From positions 1 to 64,000 of the forward strand of contig JAFRQF010000005.1 in the NCBI GenBank assembly GCA_017428765.1: a stretch of DNA of 64,000 nt, in the 5' to 3' direction. Positions within the stretch are counted from its first letter, which is position 1. Each line of letters opens with the position of its first letter. A model generated the notes under the pieces. The model had not been told where the DNA came from, ran no database searches, and worked only from the letters and a program-made list of their open reading frames with translations. Source of the DNA: Erysipelotrichaceae bacterium (GTDB lineage: Bacteria > Bacillota_I > Bacilli_A > Erysipelotrichales > Erysipelotrichaceae). Made by a program: the position numbers and the translations under genes. Below, piece after piece: positions 1 to 8,064 of this stretch.

Positions 1-72
1 CAACATCGCTAACAGTACTGCCAGAGTTACAGGCAGCACTACGCTTCGCAGAAAGATCTTCATTCTGCGCAT
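1..72 (-). CDS. N-terminus of an exported protein (partial, runs off left edge)
   Basis: Only the first 24 codons are in the window. An AAGGAGG ribosome-binding site (about positions 77-83) sits six bases before the ATG at 72. The peptide begins MRRMKIFLR and continues with a hydrophobic stretch (VVLPVTLAVLLAML), so it is a signal peptide or membrane anchor. The mature part is outside the window and no family can be named. The truncated comFA reading frame upstream stays open through this start in another frame, so the two overlap at the end of the window. Confidence 0.6.
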   Translation of the reverse strand, partial: MRRMKIFLRSVVLPVTLAVLLAML

Positions 73-118
73 GTTTCCTCCTTAAATCAATCATTAGTCT
101 CATTTGTGGGCTAAACAA

Positions 119-177
119 AATAGGACTAAGCTTCAAAAACCCTTTATTTGCCGAGCCTTTTGAATTTAGTCCTATTA
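119..177. repeat. 11-bp inverted repeat bounding a 37-bp AT-rich segment at the comFA break
   Basis: AATAGGACTAA (119-129) and TTAGTCCTATT (167-177) are perfect inverted copies. They enclose a segment read on the minus strand as GGCTCGGCAAATAAAGGG followed by TTTTTGAAG. The segment sits exactly where comFA homology stops. There is no T-run at the right place for an ordinary terminator and the loop is long. The interior vaguely resembles ends of ISL3-type insertion sequences, so a remnant or miniature element is possible, but this is not established. Confidence 0.5.
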
Positions 178-182
178 TTCCA

Positions 183-691
183 TACGCATCAAGCACCAGC
201 AGATCGAAGCTCTTGTGATATCGATACAGCTGATGACAGGTGCAGACGATCAGATCCCCTTTCAGGCACTCGTGATGGCCGCCATAGACGGCCTGTATCC
301 GCGCTTTCGGGAAGATGGTCTGAAAGCGGTCGGAAAGTTCGATGACCACTTCCTTGCGCGGGATCGCATACGCCACCTTGCATCCTTTGGAAAGATAATG
401 AGCGATGCTTTGGATCGCGATCTCCGTCTTGCCGGCACCGCACACGCAATGAAGAAGCACATCGCCGTTTTCCAAAGCCCTGAGGCATCTGTCCGAGGCT
501 TCTTTCTGATCTTTGGACAGTTCATAGGAAAACGCATACTCGCTCGCCTCAGGATCCACCTCGTAGTCAAAGCCTTCCAGCTCTTCTTTCAACAGCACAC
601 GGGAAAAGCGTATGCATTTCCGGCAGTAGTAGCCTTTCGATCCCTTATAGAAATATGTGGGATCGGTATTGCTGCATCTTGGACATTTCAT
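183..691 (-). pseudogene. comFA: comFA, truncated after Walker B (DNA-uptake helicase)
   Basis: ComFA is the cytosolic DEAD-box ATPase that drives DNA uptake during natural transformation. The ATG at 691 has an AGGAGG site. Two CxxC pairs near residues 3-6 and 23-26 make the N-terminal zinc finger. Walker A is the stretch CGAGKTE at about residue 92, followed by motifs Ia and Ib and a Walker B-like LLVLD at about residues 163-167. Family members continue with an acidic DExD-type motif and a second helicase domain, more than 400 residues in all. Here the sequence turns into AYGIIGL and unrelated residues, and the frame stays open to the left edge. All motifs after Walker B are lost. It carries the competence-type promoter described separately. 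Confidence 0.7.
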
Positions 692-705
692 CTGGTCCTC
701 CTACT

Positions 706-737
706 CATTATTCGTAAAAAAGAAGACCGATTCCTAA
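706..737 (-). promoter_or_regulatory. ComX/SigH-type competence promoter of comFA
   Basis: Read on the minus strand the site is TTAGGAATC, 11 bases, TTACGAATAATG, ending about 15 bases before the comFA ATG. The TACGAATA core equals the com-box consensus bound by ComX (sigma-X) holoenzyme in streptococci, and the AGGAAT/GAAT pair fits the Bacillus SigH consensus. The same bipartite sequence with the same spacing occurs at 36095-36126. That a ComX/SigH-like sigma factor reads it here is inference. Confidence 0.7.
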
Positions 738-776
738 AATTATTTTAAAAATTTACAATTTTGTTACACTTATGAT

Positions 777-2111
777 ATGAATAAGCTTCCCGAAGATTAT
801 CTTGCCATGATGAAAGACCTTCTGAAGGATTCCTATGATTCTTACCTGCAGAGTTTTTCAAAAGAACGCAGCTACGGATTGCGGGTCAATACTTCCAAGA
901 TCTCAGTGGAAGACTTTTTGAAGATCTGTCCGTTTTCCTTGGAAAAGATCCCCTGGTGTGAGGATGGCTTTTATTATAAGGAAGAAGACAGGCCTGCCAA
1001 ACATCCCTACTACTTTGCCGGACTCTATTACCTGCAGGAGCCCAGTGCGATGTTACCGGCGCAGGTCCTGCCGGTAAAACAAGGCGAGTTTGTCTTGGAT
1101 GCCTGCGCGGCACCGGGAGGCAAATCTTCAAAGCTTTCCAATAAGTTGCAGGGTGAGGGCATCCTTGTCAGCAACGACATCTCGATCAGCCGTGCCCAGG
1201 TCTTACTGTCCACCCTGGAAAAACAAGGAAGCACCGTCTCTTATGTCATGGCCGAAGACATCAGCACCCTGAAAGGATTTGAAGCCACCTTCGACAAGAT
1301 CCTGATCGATGCCCCCTGCTCGGGACAGGGGATGTTCCGCAAGCAGAGCGAACTGATCGCCTCCTTCAAGGAAAGAGGAAGCGAATACTATGTGCCGATA
1401 CAAAGACAGATCATCTCTGCTGCAGTGCGCATGCTCAAACCGGGCGGAATGATGGTCTATTCCACCTGCACTTTCGATGCCAGGGAAGATGAAGAGATCA
1501 TCGAATATGTCCTGAAAGAAAACAAAGATCTCAAAGTCCTTCCTATATATAAATATGAAGGTTTCAAAGACGGCATCACGGAAAATACCAAAGGCTGTGT
1601 CAGGCTTTACCCCCACCTCATCAAAGGCGAAGGTCACTTTGTTGCCCTCTTGCAGAAAGAAGGAACGCTCACTTCAAACAAAGTCCATGTGCCTTTCGCA
1701 GATAAGAAAGCTCTCGAGCTTCTTCCCAAAGCCTTCCATCCTTTCGTTCGGGGAAAAGACCTCATACGCCGGGATGATCGGCTCTATCTTCTTCCGGCCT
1801 ACGATCTTGATCTGAATAAGGCAAGGATACTTCGCTCCGGCCTTCTGCTTGGCGAGATCCGTCACGATCGCTTCAAGCCCTCACAGGCTCTGGCTATGGC
1901 CTTACATTATGAAGACTATGAAAACAGGCTCGATTTATCGATCGATGATGAACGGGTCTTGCGCTATCTGAAATGTGAAACGCTGAAGATCGAAGATACG
2001 AAGATGCAAGGCCTCGTGCTCGTGTGTGTCGATCGTTTCCCGTTAGGATTCGGCGAAGTGAAAAACGGCATCCTGAAAAACAAATATCCGGCCAATTACC
2101 GCTATCAGTAA
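777..2111 (+). CDS. RsmF/NOP2-family rRNA (cytosine-C5) methyltransferase
   Basis: SAM-dependent enzyme expected to methylate a cytosine in 16S rRNA. The 444 residues hold an N-terminal region, the SAM-binding DACAAPGGK motif near residue 108, DAPCSG with one catalytic cysteine near 180, and YSTCTF with the second cysteine near 230. A C-terminal RNA-binding extension similar to the RsmF tail follows. No Shine-Dalgarno precedes the ATG at 777. A TACAAT box lies about 17 bases upstream, so the leader would be very short. The gene stands alone, convergent with rpsI/rplM across a shared terminator. Confidence 0.85.
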   Translation: MNKLPEDYLAMMKDLLKDSYDSYLQSFSKERSYGLRVNTSKISVEDFLKICPFSLEKIPWCEDGFYYKEEDRPAKHPYYFAGLYYLQEPSAMLPAQVLPVKQGEFVLDACAAPGGKSSKLSNKLQGEGILVSNDISISRAQVLLSTLEKQGSTVSYVMAEDISTLKGFEATFDKILIDAPCSGQGMFRKQSELIASFKERGSEYYVPIQRQIISAAVRMLKPGGMMVYSTCTFDAREDEEIIEYVLKENKDLKVLPIYKYEGFKDGITENTKGCVRLYPHLIKGEGHFVALLQKEGTLTSNKVHVPFADKKALELLPKAFHPFVRGKDLIRRDDRLYLLPAYDLDLNKARILRSGLLLGEIRHDRFKPSQALAMALHYEDYENRLDLSIDDERVLRYLKCETLKIEDTKMQGLVLVCVDRFPLGFGEVKNGILKNKYPANYRYQ

Positions 2112-2114
2112 AAA

Positions 2115-2147
2115 GAAAAAAGCACCCCAGCAATGGAGTGCTTTTTG
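2115..2147. terminator. Bidirectional terminator between rsmF-like gene and rpsI
   Basis: AGCACCCCA and TGGAGTGCT form a 9-bp stem with one mismatch and a CAAT-type loop, flanked by an A-run on the left and a T-run on the right. It can end transcription from both sides. Confidence 0.85.
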
Positions 2148-2164
2148 AAACGCAATTCGGTAAA

Positions 2165-2569
2165 TTAACGTTTTGAGTACTGAGGTCTTCTACGAGCTCC
2201 TCTTAAACCGTACTTCTTACGTTCTTTCACTCTGGAATCACGAGTTAAGAAGCCTGCTTTCTTAAGGACGCCTCTGAAGTCTTCGCCGACTTCCAGCAAT
2301 GCACGGGCGATACCGTGTCTCATTGCACCGGCCTGTCCTGTCATACCGCCGCCGTAAACATTGATGAAGACATCATACTGGCCTTCAGTTCCTGTTTCGA
2401 CCAATGGCGATTTGACGACCATTCTTAAGATCTCCTGCGGCAGATATTCTTCGAGAGTCTTTTCACCGACCATGATCTTGCCGGTACCCGGAGTCATATA
2501 GACACGGGCAACGGAAGATTTACGTCTTCCTGTTCCAAGGTAACTAACATTTGATTTCTTTTTAGGCAT
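2165..2569 (-). CDS. rpsI: 30S ribosomal protein S9
   Basis: S9 of the small subunit head; its C-terminal tail reaches the P-site tRNA. The 134-residue protein has the usual [12 protein letters not shown]-type start, the [17 protein letters not shown] core and the terminal basic RRPQYSKR, where the conserved SKR end is intact. It follows rplM by 11 bases, the standard bacterial pair. Length is as expected. Confidence 0.97.
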   Translation of the reverse strand: MPKKKSNVSYLGTGRRKSSVARVYMTPGTGKIMVGEKTLEEYLPQEILRMVVKSPLVETGTEGQYDVFINVYGGGMTGQAGAMRHGIARALLEVGEDFRGVLKKAGFLTRDSRVKERKKYGLRGARRRPQYSKR

Positions 2570-2580
2570 TGATTTTCTCC

Positions 2581-3009
2581 TTATTTAAGCTCAATTGGTT
2601 TTTGAGCAGTATGAGGATGCTCAGCACCTTCATAGACGTACAGATGGGTTCTCATACGATCGCCCAGTTTGTTGTGTGGAAGCATACCTTGGACTGCTTT
2701 TTCCACTAACTCAACAGGATATTCTCTCTTCATCGTACCGATCGATCTTGCTTTCAATCCTCCCGGATACATGGAATGGTGATAGTAGATCTTCTTGTTT
2801 TCCTGATCGCCTGTGTAGACGACCTTTGCAGCATTCGTGATGATCACGTAATCGCCGCAATCGACATTCGGTGTGTAAGTCGGCTTGTGCTTTCCTCTTA
2901 AGATAGCAGCGCACTGTGTTGCCAGTCTACCAAGAGTCTTGCCAGTCGCATCAACTACATACCAGTCTTTCTTAACTTCTGCTGGTTTCAGCATAGTCGT
3001 TTGACGCAT
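2581..3009 (-). CDS. rplM: 50S ribosomal protein L13
   Basis: L13 is an early-assembling 50S protein that binds 23S rRNA. The 142 residues include the [11 protein letters not shown] start region, the HKP.YTPN.D.GDYV segment and the PHNKLG motif. It is the first gene of the rplM-rpsI operon. It has a GGAG-type ribosome-binding site and the L13 leader hairpin upstream, so it is probably autoregulated by L13 binding. Confidence 0.97.
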   Translation of the reverse strand: MRQTTMLKPAEVKKDWYVVDATGKTLGRLATQCAAILRGKHKPTYTPNVDCGDYVIITNAAKVVYTGDQENKKIYYHHSMYPGGLKARSIGTMKREYPVELVEKAVQGMLPHNKLGDRMRTHLYVYEGAEHPHTAQKPIELK

Positions 3010-3024
3010 ATTTTTCTCTCCTTT

Positions 3025-3115
3025 GAAGTTTCCGGGGCTTCAATTTAAAAAATAAGGCAGTTATTATTATATGGGATTTCCCCATATCTTGCAATAACAA
3101 TCGCCTTATTTTTCG
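3025..3115 (-). ncRNA. Ribosomal L13 leader (autoregulatory 5' UTR of rplM)
   Basis: On the minus strand AAAAATAAGGC (3103-3113) pairs with GCCTTATTTTT (3047-3058 region). Inside it GTTATT pairs with AATAAC, and the top hairpin ATATGGG/CCCATAT closes the structure. A second hairpin, TTGAAG/CTTCAA, lies just before the ribosome-binding site. A long interrupted stem in front of rplM matches the known Bacillota L13 leader. A covariance-model search would confirm it. Confidence 0.75.
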
Positions 3116-3131
3116 GGTATTTTTTCTGTTT

Positions 3132-3542
3132 TTAAGCTTCTTTTCTGAAAAGCTCCTGCATGACACGCTTCCTGGTGACGATGCCCATCAGCACATTGCG
3201 GTCATCGACGACCGGAACGAAGTTCTGGTTGATGATCATGTCGGCCAGTTCGCCGGCATCGGCATCGACTTTGACCGCTGGGACTTTGTTTGCTTTCAGC
3301 AGCTGGGTGATCAGGACATCTTCCAGACCCTCCATCCTGATGTCTTCATCCTGGACGATATGCCAGAGAAGATCACCTTCCGATATCGTGCCCAGATATC
3401 TGCCGTCTTCTGCAATAAGCGGGATCGCCGAATAGCCATGGGCCCGCATCTTCTCTAATGCCTGACGCACATTCATCGACTCTGTCAGACATGCGACCTT
3501 GGTCTTGGGCGTCAGCAGGAACAATACATTCGTCTTTTCCAT
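3132..3542 (-). CDS. cbpB: CBS-pair protein, probable cyclic-di-AMP receptor CbpB/DarB
   Basis: A stand-alone pair of CBS domains (about residues 10-70 and 75-133) with nothing else. It matches the Bacillota CbpB/DarB proteins that bind cyclic-di-AMP and, in Bacillus, regulate Rel and pyruvate carboxylase. The 136 residues are the family length. No Shine-Dalgarno is present. TACAAT (3549-3554) ends six bases before the ATG, so the mRNA is probably leaderless. The L13 leader begins right after its stop. The name is inferred from architecture. Confidence 0.7.
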   Translation of the reverse strand: MEKTNVLFLLTPKTKVACLTESMNVRQALEKMRAHGYSAIPLIAEDGRYLGTISEGDLLWHIVQDEDIRMEGLEDVLITQLLKANKVPAVKVDADAGELADMIINQNFVPVVDDRNVLMGIVTRKRVMQELFRKEA

Positions 3543-3548
3543 ACTTTT

Positions 3549-3554
3549 ATTGTA
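3549..3554 (-). promoter_or_regulatory. -10 box of leaderless cbpB
   Basis: TACAAT on the minus strand, six bases (AAAAGT) before the ATG. Transcription would start at or next to the first codon. The -35 region is poor. Confidence 0.5.
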
Positions 3555-3586
3555 AGACCTCAGTATGAAAAAATTGTGATATTTGC

Positions 3587-4960
3587 CTAAGCGAGCTCTG
3601 CGTCCTCTTCCTCAAGATGACCGCCGTAAAGATAGTACTTCGTATCTTTTTCGATCTGCTTTCTCAAAAGCAGGACGGCGATGACGTTGGGGATGCACAT
3701 TGCAGCATTCAGGATATCGGCCAAAGTCCAGATGGCACCTTCCGATACGATCGCACCGATAAAGATGACGATGATCCATAAGATCCGATAATAACGTATG
3801 GCGGCATCATTGAACAAATAGCGGATGCAGTTTTCCCCATAGTAGCTCCAGCCCAGGATCGTGGAATAGGCAAAGGTCAGGATGCCAAACGTCAGTAACG
3901 GCTTTCCGAAAAGAGGGATCTGTGAGAAACATGCCGAAACGAGTCCCGAACCGGAAATGATCGATCCGTCCGCCAGAATGCAGGAGATCGAATCGTTGGC
4001 AATGATGCTTGAAACCAGTACAAGTCCGCTCATCAGACAGACGACGACCGTATCCCAGAAGACACCGGTCGAAGCCACCAGTGCCGGCTTGACCGCATTG
4101 CCGGCGACCGAAGCTGCCGAAGCCTGCGGGGCCGAACCCATACCGGCTTCGTTGGAAAATAAGCCTCTGGCGATACCTGCTCTGGCTGCCGCCATGATAC
4201 CGGTGCCGATGAAACCGCCCATCGCTGCGCGGGTCGTGAATGCGCTCGACAGGATCAGAGCGATCGTTTCCGGCAGATAGCGGATGTTGACGATCAGGAT
4301 GACAAGACAGCCGATCACATAGACGATCGACATGAACGGGACCAGCCTTTCGCAGACTCTGGCGATCGAATGCAGACCGCCGAATACGACTAATGCCGTC
4401 AATACGCAAAGAAAGATGCCGGTCACAACCGCATTTATCCCGTAATTTCCGGAAATGACGTCGACGATCGCCTTGGATTGCGAAGAACAGCCGATACCGA
4501 ATGCGCCAAGTGCGCAGCATATGGCGAATATCTTTGCCATGAGCGGCATATGCAGGTGTTCAAAGGCAGTCATCGCACCGCCCATATAAGAACCGTCCTT
4601 CTTTTTCTGACGGTATTTGACAGCGATGAAAGATTCCGCATACTTCGTGGCGATGCCGAAGATCCCGCCGATCCACGTCCAGAAGACTGCGCCGGCGCCG
4701 CCGATCGTGATGGCCGTACCGACGCCGATGATGTTTCCGGTGCCGATCGTTGAAGAAAGTGCCGTCATCAGGGAACCAAAGACCGAAAGATCGCCTTTGT
4801 CGGAAGAGTCCTTGCGCAAGGAGATGCCGATCCCTTTGAATACTTCCTTCTGTACGAAACCGGTCTTATATGTCAGATAGATGTGTGTTCCTAACAGGAA
4901 AAGGATCATTGCAGGTCCCCACATGATGTTGTTGTCGATCCAGTTCAGTATTTCATTCAT
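3587..4960 (-). CDS. Sodium:alanine symporter (AGCS family)
   Basis: Inner-membrane Na+-coupled alanine/glycine importer. The 457 residues contain about ten hydrophobic segments, the early IGTGNIIGV motif near residue 73, and the family signature SNEAGMGSAP near residue 270. It lies 44 bases after leuS in the same direction, with a terminator in between, so it probably has its own promoter. The weak GGGGAA site is consistent with the start chosen. Substrate could also be glycine or glutamine, since AGCS paralogues differ. Confidence 0.88.
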   Translation of the reverse strand: MNEILNWIDNNIMWGPAMILFLLGTHIYLTYKTGFVQKEVFKGIGISLRKDSSDKGDLSVFGSLMTALSSTIGTGNIIGVGTAITIGGAGAVFWTWIGGIFGIATKYAESFIAVKYRQKKKDGSYMGGAMTAFEHLHMPLMAKIFAICCALGAFGIGCSSQSKAIVDVISGNYGINAVVTGIFLCVLTALVVFGGLHSIARVCERLVPFMSIVYVIGCLVILIVNIRYLPETIALILSSAFTTRAAMGGFIGTGIMAAARAGIARGLFSNEAGMGSAPQASAASVAGNAVKPALVASTGVFWDTVVVCLMSGLVLVSSIIANDSISCILADGSIISGSGLVSACFSQIPLFGKPLLTFGILTFAYSTILGWSYYGENCIRYLFNDAAIRYYRILWIIVIFIGAIVSEGAIWTLADILNAAMCIPNVIAVLLLRKQIEKDTKYYLYGGHLEEEDAELA

Positions 4961-4979
4961 AAGTATTCCCCATAACCAG

Positions 4980-5007
4980 AAAAAGAATGGTTTGACCCAT
5001 TCTTTTA
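4980..5007 (-). terminator. Terminator of leuS
   Basis: AAAAGAATGG and CCATTCTTTT form a 10-bp stem around a short loop that overlaps the leuS stop codon. A T-run follows on the minus strand. Confidence 0.8.
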
Positions 5008-7401
5008 AATGACGATATTGACGACTCTGCCGCGGATGACGAAGTGTTTCCTGACTTCGTTTCCATCCAGGTATTTCTTCACATTCTCCTGCTGCAGTGC
5101 CGTTTCGTAAAGTTCATCATCGCTCGCATCGGCAGAGATGTTGAATTTCGCCCTTACCTTGCCATTGACCTGGACGGCGATCTCTTTTTCTTCGACGACC
5201 AGTTTGGATTCGTCATAGGATGGCCATTCACGGTACGCAAGGTCTGTCCTGCCGGTAAGCATCTCATACATCTCACAGCAAAGGTGCGGTGCGAATACCG
5301 ACAGCATCTGAATGAAGTTCACGGCATAGTCTTTGAAGACTTTTCCTTCCTTGTAGCAGTCGTTGATGAAGATCATCATCTGCGAAATCGCAGTATTCAG
5401 ACGCAGGTTCTCGATATCTTCCGAGACTTTTTTGACGGTGAAGTTGTATGAATAATCGAGCTTTCCGTCATTGGTCTCAGTGAGCTTATCTTTATCGGTC
5501 ATCAGACGGTAGACTCTCTCCAGCCATCTGTGGGCACCTTCGATGCCCTGTGTCGACCAAGGCTTGTCTGCCTCGAGCGGACCCATGAACATCTCGTAAA
5601 GACGCAGCGTATCGGCACCGTATCTTTCTACGATGTCACTCGGATTGACGACATATTCCGGGAAACGCTTGCCCATCTTGATGCCGTTGGAACCCAGGAT
5701 ATATCCCTGGTGGACCAGTTTCTGGAACGGTTCTGCGCAAGGGACCAGACCCTTGTCATAGAGATAGTTGTTCCACATCCTCGAATACAGAAGATGACCG
5801 ACCGCATGTTCCGGACCGCCGATATACAGATCGACCGGCATCCAGTGTTCCAGCAGTCTGTAATCCGCAAATTCCTTGTCGTTGTGCGGATCGATATAAC
5901 GTAAGAAGTACCAGGAAGAACCGGCGGAACCCGGCATCGTCGAAGTCTCTCTCTTGCCTTTCTTGCCATGGTATTCCACATTCACCCAATCGGTCGCCTT
6001 ATCCAAAGGCGCACCTGTCTTGGAAGGACCGTAGTCATCGAGCTCCGGCAGGATCAAAGGCAGATCCTCATCATCGAGAACGCCGACCGTGCCGTCTTCA
6101 TAGTGGATGACCGGGATCGGTTCGCCCCAGTAACGCTGTCTGGCGAAGATCCATTCTCTCAGTTTGTAGTTGACTTTCTTCTTGCCGATGCCTTTTTCTT
6201 CCAGCCATGCTAGCATGGCATTGATCGCATCTTCCTTGTTGAGTCCGTCCATGAAACCGGAGTTGATATGAACACCGTCTTTCGTCCAGGCTTCCTTGGA
6301 GATATCGCCGCCTTCCAGGACCGGGATGATATCGATACCGAATTTCTTTGCGAATTCATAGTCTCTTTCGTCATGTGCCGGAACGGCCATGATGGCACCT
6401 GTACCATAGGTCATCAGGACATAGTCGGAGATCCAGATCGGGATCTTCTTTTCATTGACCGGATTGATCGCATAAGCGCCGATGAACACACCGGTCTTAT
6501 CCTTATTGAGCTCCGTTCTTTCCATTTCGGACTTGGAAGCACATTCCTTCTTATAGGCTTCGACTTCCGCCTTCTTGTCTTCGCTTGTGATCTTGTCAAC
6601 CAATGGATGTTCTGGCGAAAGTACGCAATAGGTCGCACCGAACAATGTATCGCAGCGCGTCGTAAAGACAGTGAAGCTCTCATCTGTTCCGTCGATCCTG
6701 AAATCGACTTCCGCACCGATCGATTTGCCGATCCAGTTGCGCTGTATCTCTTTGGTCGATTCCGGCCAGTCGATCGTTTCCAGATTGGCCAGCAGTTTTT
6801 CCGCATACGCCGGGATATCGATGATCCACTGTTTCATGTTCTTACGGATGACCGGATAGCCGCCTCTTTCCGACTTGCCGTCGATGACTTCATCGTTTGC
6901 CAGGACGCAGCCGAGTTCCTCACACCAGTTGACCGGCATCTCGATGCATCTTGCATAACCGTCCAAGAAGAGCTGTTTGAAGATCCATTGCGTCCACTTG
7001 TAGTAGGCCGGATCGGAAGTCGAAACGACTTTCGACCAGTCATAGGAGAAGCCAAGACCTTTGAGCTGCTCAGTGAAATGATCGATGTTCTTCTGCGTGA
7101 AGCCGGCCGGATGATTGCCGGTCTGGATCGCATACTGTTCTGCCGGCAGACCGAAGGAGTCGAAGCCCATCGGATGTAAGACGTTGAATCCCTTCATCCT
7201 CTTGTAACGGCTGACGACATCCGTTGCCGTATAGCCTTCCGGATGTCCGGCATGAAGACCAACGCCCGAAGGATACGGGAACATGTCCAGTGCATAGAAT
7301 TTCGGCTTGGAAAAATCATTCACATCCGTCTTGAACGTTTCATTCTCTTCCCAGAACTTCTGCCATTTCTTTTCGATCGTTTTGTAATCAAATACGCTCA
7401 T
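5005..7401 (-). CDS. leuS: Leucyl-tRNA synthetase
   Basis: Class I synthetase charging tRNA-Leu. Start [13 protein letters not shown] was chosen because GGAGG sits five bases before it, although the frame is open 14 codons further upstream. The HIGH motif appears as HAGH within the PYPSG region near residue 45. The CP1 editing domain with its threonine-rich [12 protein letters not shown] stretch is present. The KMSKS loop is KMGKR, a variant form, in a context that is otherwise well conserved. A C-terminal anticodon-binding domain completes about 798 residues. Expression is controlled by the T-box upstream. Confidence 0.97.
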   Translation of the reverse strand: MSVFDYKTIEKKWQKFWEENETFKTDVNDFSKPKFYALDMFPYPSGVGLHAGHPEGYTATDVVSRYKRMKGFNVLHPMGFDSFGLPAEQYAIQTGNHPAGFTQKNIDHFTEQLKGLGFSYDWSKVVSTSDPAYYKWTQWIFKQLFLDGYARCIEMPVNWCEELGCVLANDEVIDGKSERGGYPVIRKNMKQWIIDIPAYAEKLLANLETIDWPESTKEIQRNWIGKSIGAEVDFRIDGTDESFTVFTTRCDTLFGATYCVLSPEHPLVDKITSEDKKAEVEAYKKECASKSEMERTELNKDKTGVFIGAYAINPVNEKKIPIWISDYVLMTYGTGAIMAVPAHDERDYEFAKKFGIDIIPVLEGGDISKEAWTKDGVHINSGFMDGLNKEDAINAMLAWLEEKGIGKKKVNYKLREWIFARQRYWGEPIPVIHYEDGTVGVLDDEDLPLILPELDDYGPSKTGAPLDKATDWVNVEYHGKKGKRETSTMPGSAGSSWYFLRYIDPHNDKEFADYRLLEHWMPVDLYIGGPEHAVGHLLYSRMWNNYLYDKGLVPCAEPFQKLVHQGYILGSNGIKMGKRFPEYVVNPSDIVERYGADTLRLYEMFMGPLEADKPWSTQGIEGAHRWLERVYRLMTDKDKLTETNDGKLDYSYNFTVKKVSEDIENLRLNTAISQMMIFINDCYKEGKVFKDYAVNFIQMLSVFAPHLCCEMYEMLTGRTDLAYREWPSYDESKLVVEEKEIAVQVNGKVRAKFNISADASDDELYETALQQENVKKYLDGNEVRKHFVIRGRVVNIVI

Positions 7402-7414
7402 CTTGTCCTCCATA

Positions 7415-7600
7415 AAATAAAAAGGTGATAACAAAGGGCGCAAGTGCGCGGTACCACCTTAATTTCTAACTTTAGCGTCCTTAACGCAGAACTACGATTA
7501 ATCATTCCATCAGATGAGTTCACCATTCTCTTCCGCCGCTTCGCACCATCCAGCGGCTCTCTTTGCGAACAGAAATGACTACTGTTTCTGAAGATTACTC
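7415..7600 (-). promoter_or_regulatory. T-box riboswitch of leuS, specifier CUC
   Basis: Read on the minus strand: AGAGAG of stem I (7557-7562), the distal GGATGGTGCGAA element, GAA-CTC-ATC with the leucine specifier CTC at 7518-7516, and the T-box core GGTGGTACCGCG near 7449-7458. The terminator stem AAGGTGGTA (7452-7460) pairs with TATCACCTT (7422-7430) and is followed by a T-run. Binding of uncharged tRNA-Leu(GAG) should favour antitermination. A tRNA-Leu(GAG) gene lies at 29757. Confidence 0.93.
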
Positions 7601-7604
7601 CTTA

Positions 7605-7633
7605 ATCTTAATATTTTAAACAGCTATTTTCAA
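7605..7633 (-). promoter_or_regulatory. Promoter of leuS T-box transcript
   Basis: TTGAAA (7628-7633), a 17-base spacer and TAAGAT (7605-7610) on the minus strand, immediately before the T-box leader. Confidence 0.7.
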
Positions 7634-7642
7634 TACGAAACA

Positions 7643-7989
7643 TCACTCAGTGACAGCCGCATCGGAAATGATGCAGTAGGAATGTTTTCCTTCTTCAGAC
7701 AGTTCAAGAACACCGGAGATCTTGACCATCTCCCCTTCCGGCGGCAGCTTGTCCAGATCACCTTCCTCTTTCATGATGAATTCGATCCCCTGTGCGCAGC
7801 ACTGCGTGTTGTCCTGTATGGTCACCGTGTAATTATACTGGTGCGAGAAACCGTTGAACGGAGCCGTGTAGATCCCCCTTGACGATGATCGGCATGCCTG
7901 GCCGCATAGGCATAAGAAAACAAAGTCCCCAGCAGGATCAGGCCGATACAGAAGATCTTGAACAGGTCTCTTACAAAGTGCTTTTCCAT
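7643..7989 (-). pseudogene. Frame-broken exported protein with CC-motif
   Basis: An N-terminal signal anchor (MEKHFVRDLFKIF then a hydrophobic core) is in one frame. The stretch RPGMPIIVKG follows in a second frame. The remainder, from IYTAPFNG through a CCAQGIEF motif to the stop at 7643, is in a third. The changes fall near 7895-7905 and in the G-run at 7874-7878. Small indels at these places would restore one protein of about 115 residues. The family is not recognised with certainty; a small exported OB-like domain is a guess. Either the gene is decaying or the assembly has errors here. Confidence 0.55.
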
Positions 7990-8064
7990 TCTATTCATTA
8001 TCATAACACGGCAGTCAACAGGAGTATTTTGCCTGGTTCAAAGAAAAACGATACCTTCGTATCG

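Noticed and set aside
119-177. Inverted repeat as an ordinary terminator of comFA
   Set aside because: The loop is 37 bases and no proper T-run follows, so a simple intrinsic terminator is unlikely.
215-748. 177-residue plus-strand frame over comFA
   Set aside because: It is the antisense shadow of the truncated comFA, which has zinc-finger and Walker A motifs, a good ribosome-binding site and a promoter on the minus strand.
771-776. TATGAT directly before the rsmF-like ATG as a -10 box
   Set aside because: Transcription would begin inside the coding sequence. TACAAT further upstream is a better candidate.
6268-7179. 303-residue plus-strand frame inside leuS
   Set aside because: Antisense to conserved leuS sequence, with no ribosome-binding site and no recognisable family.
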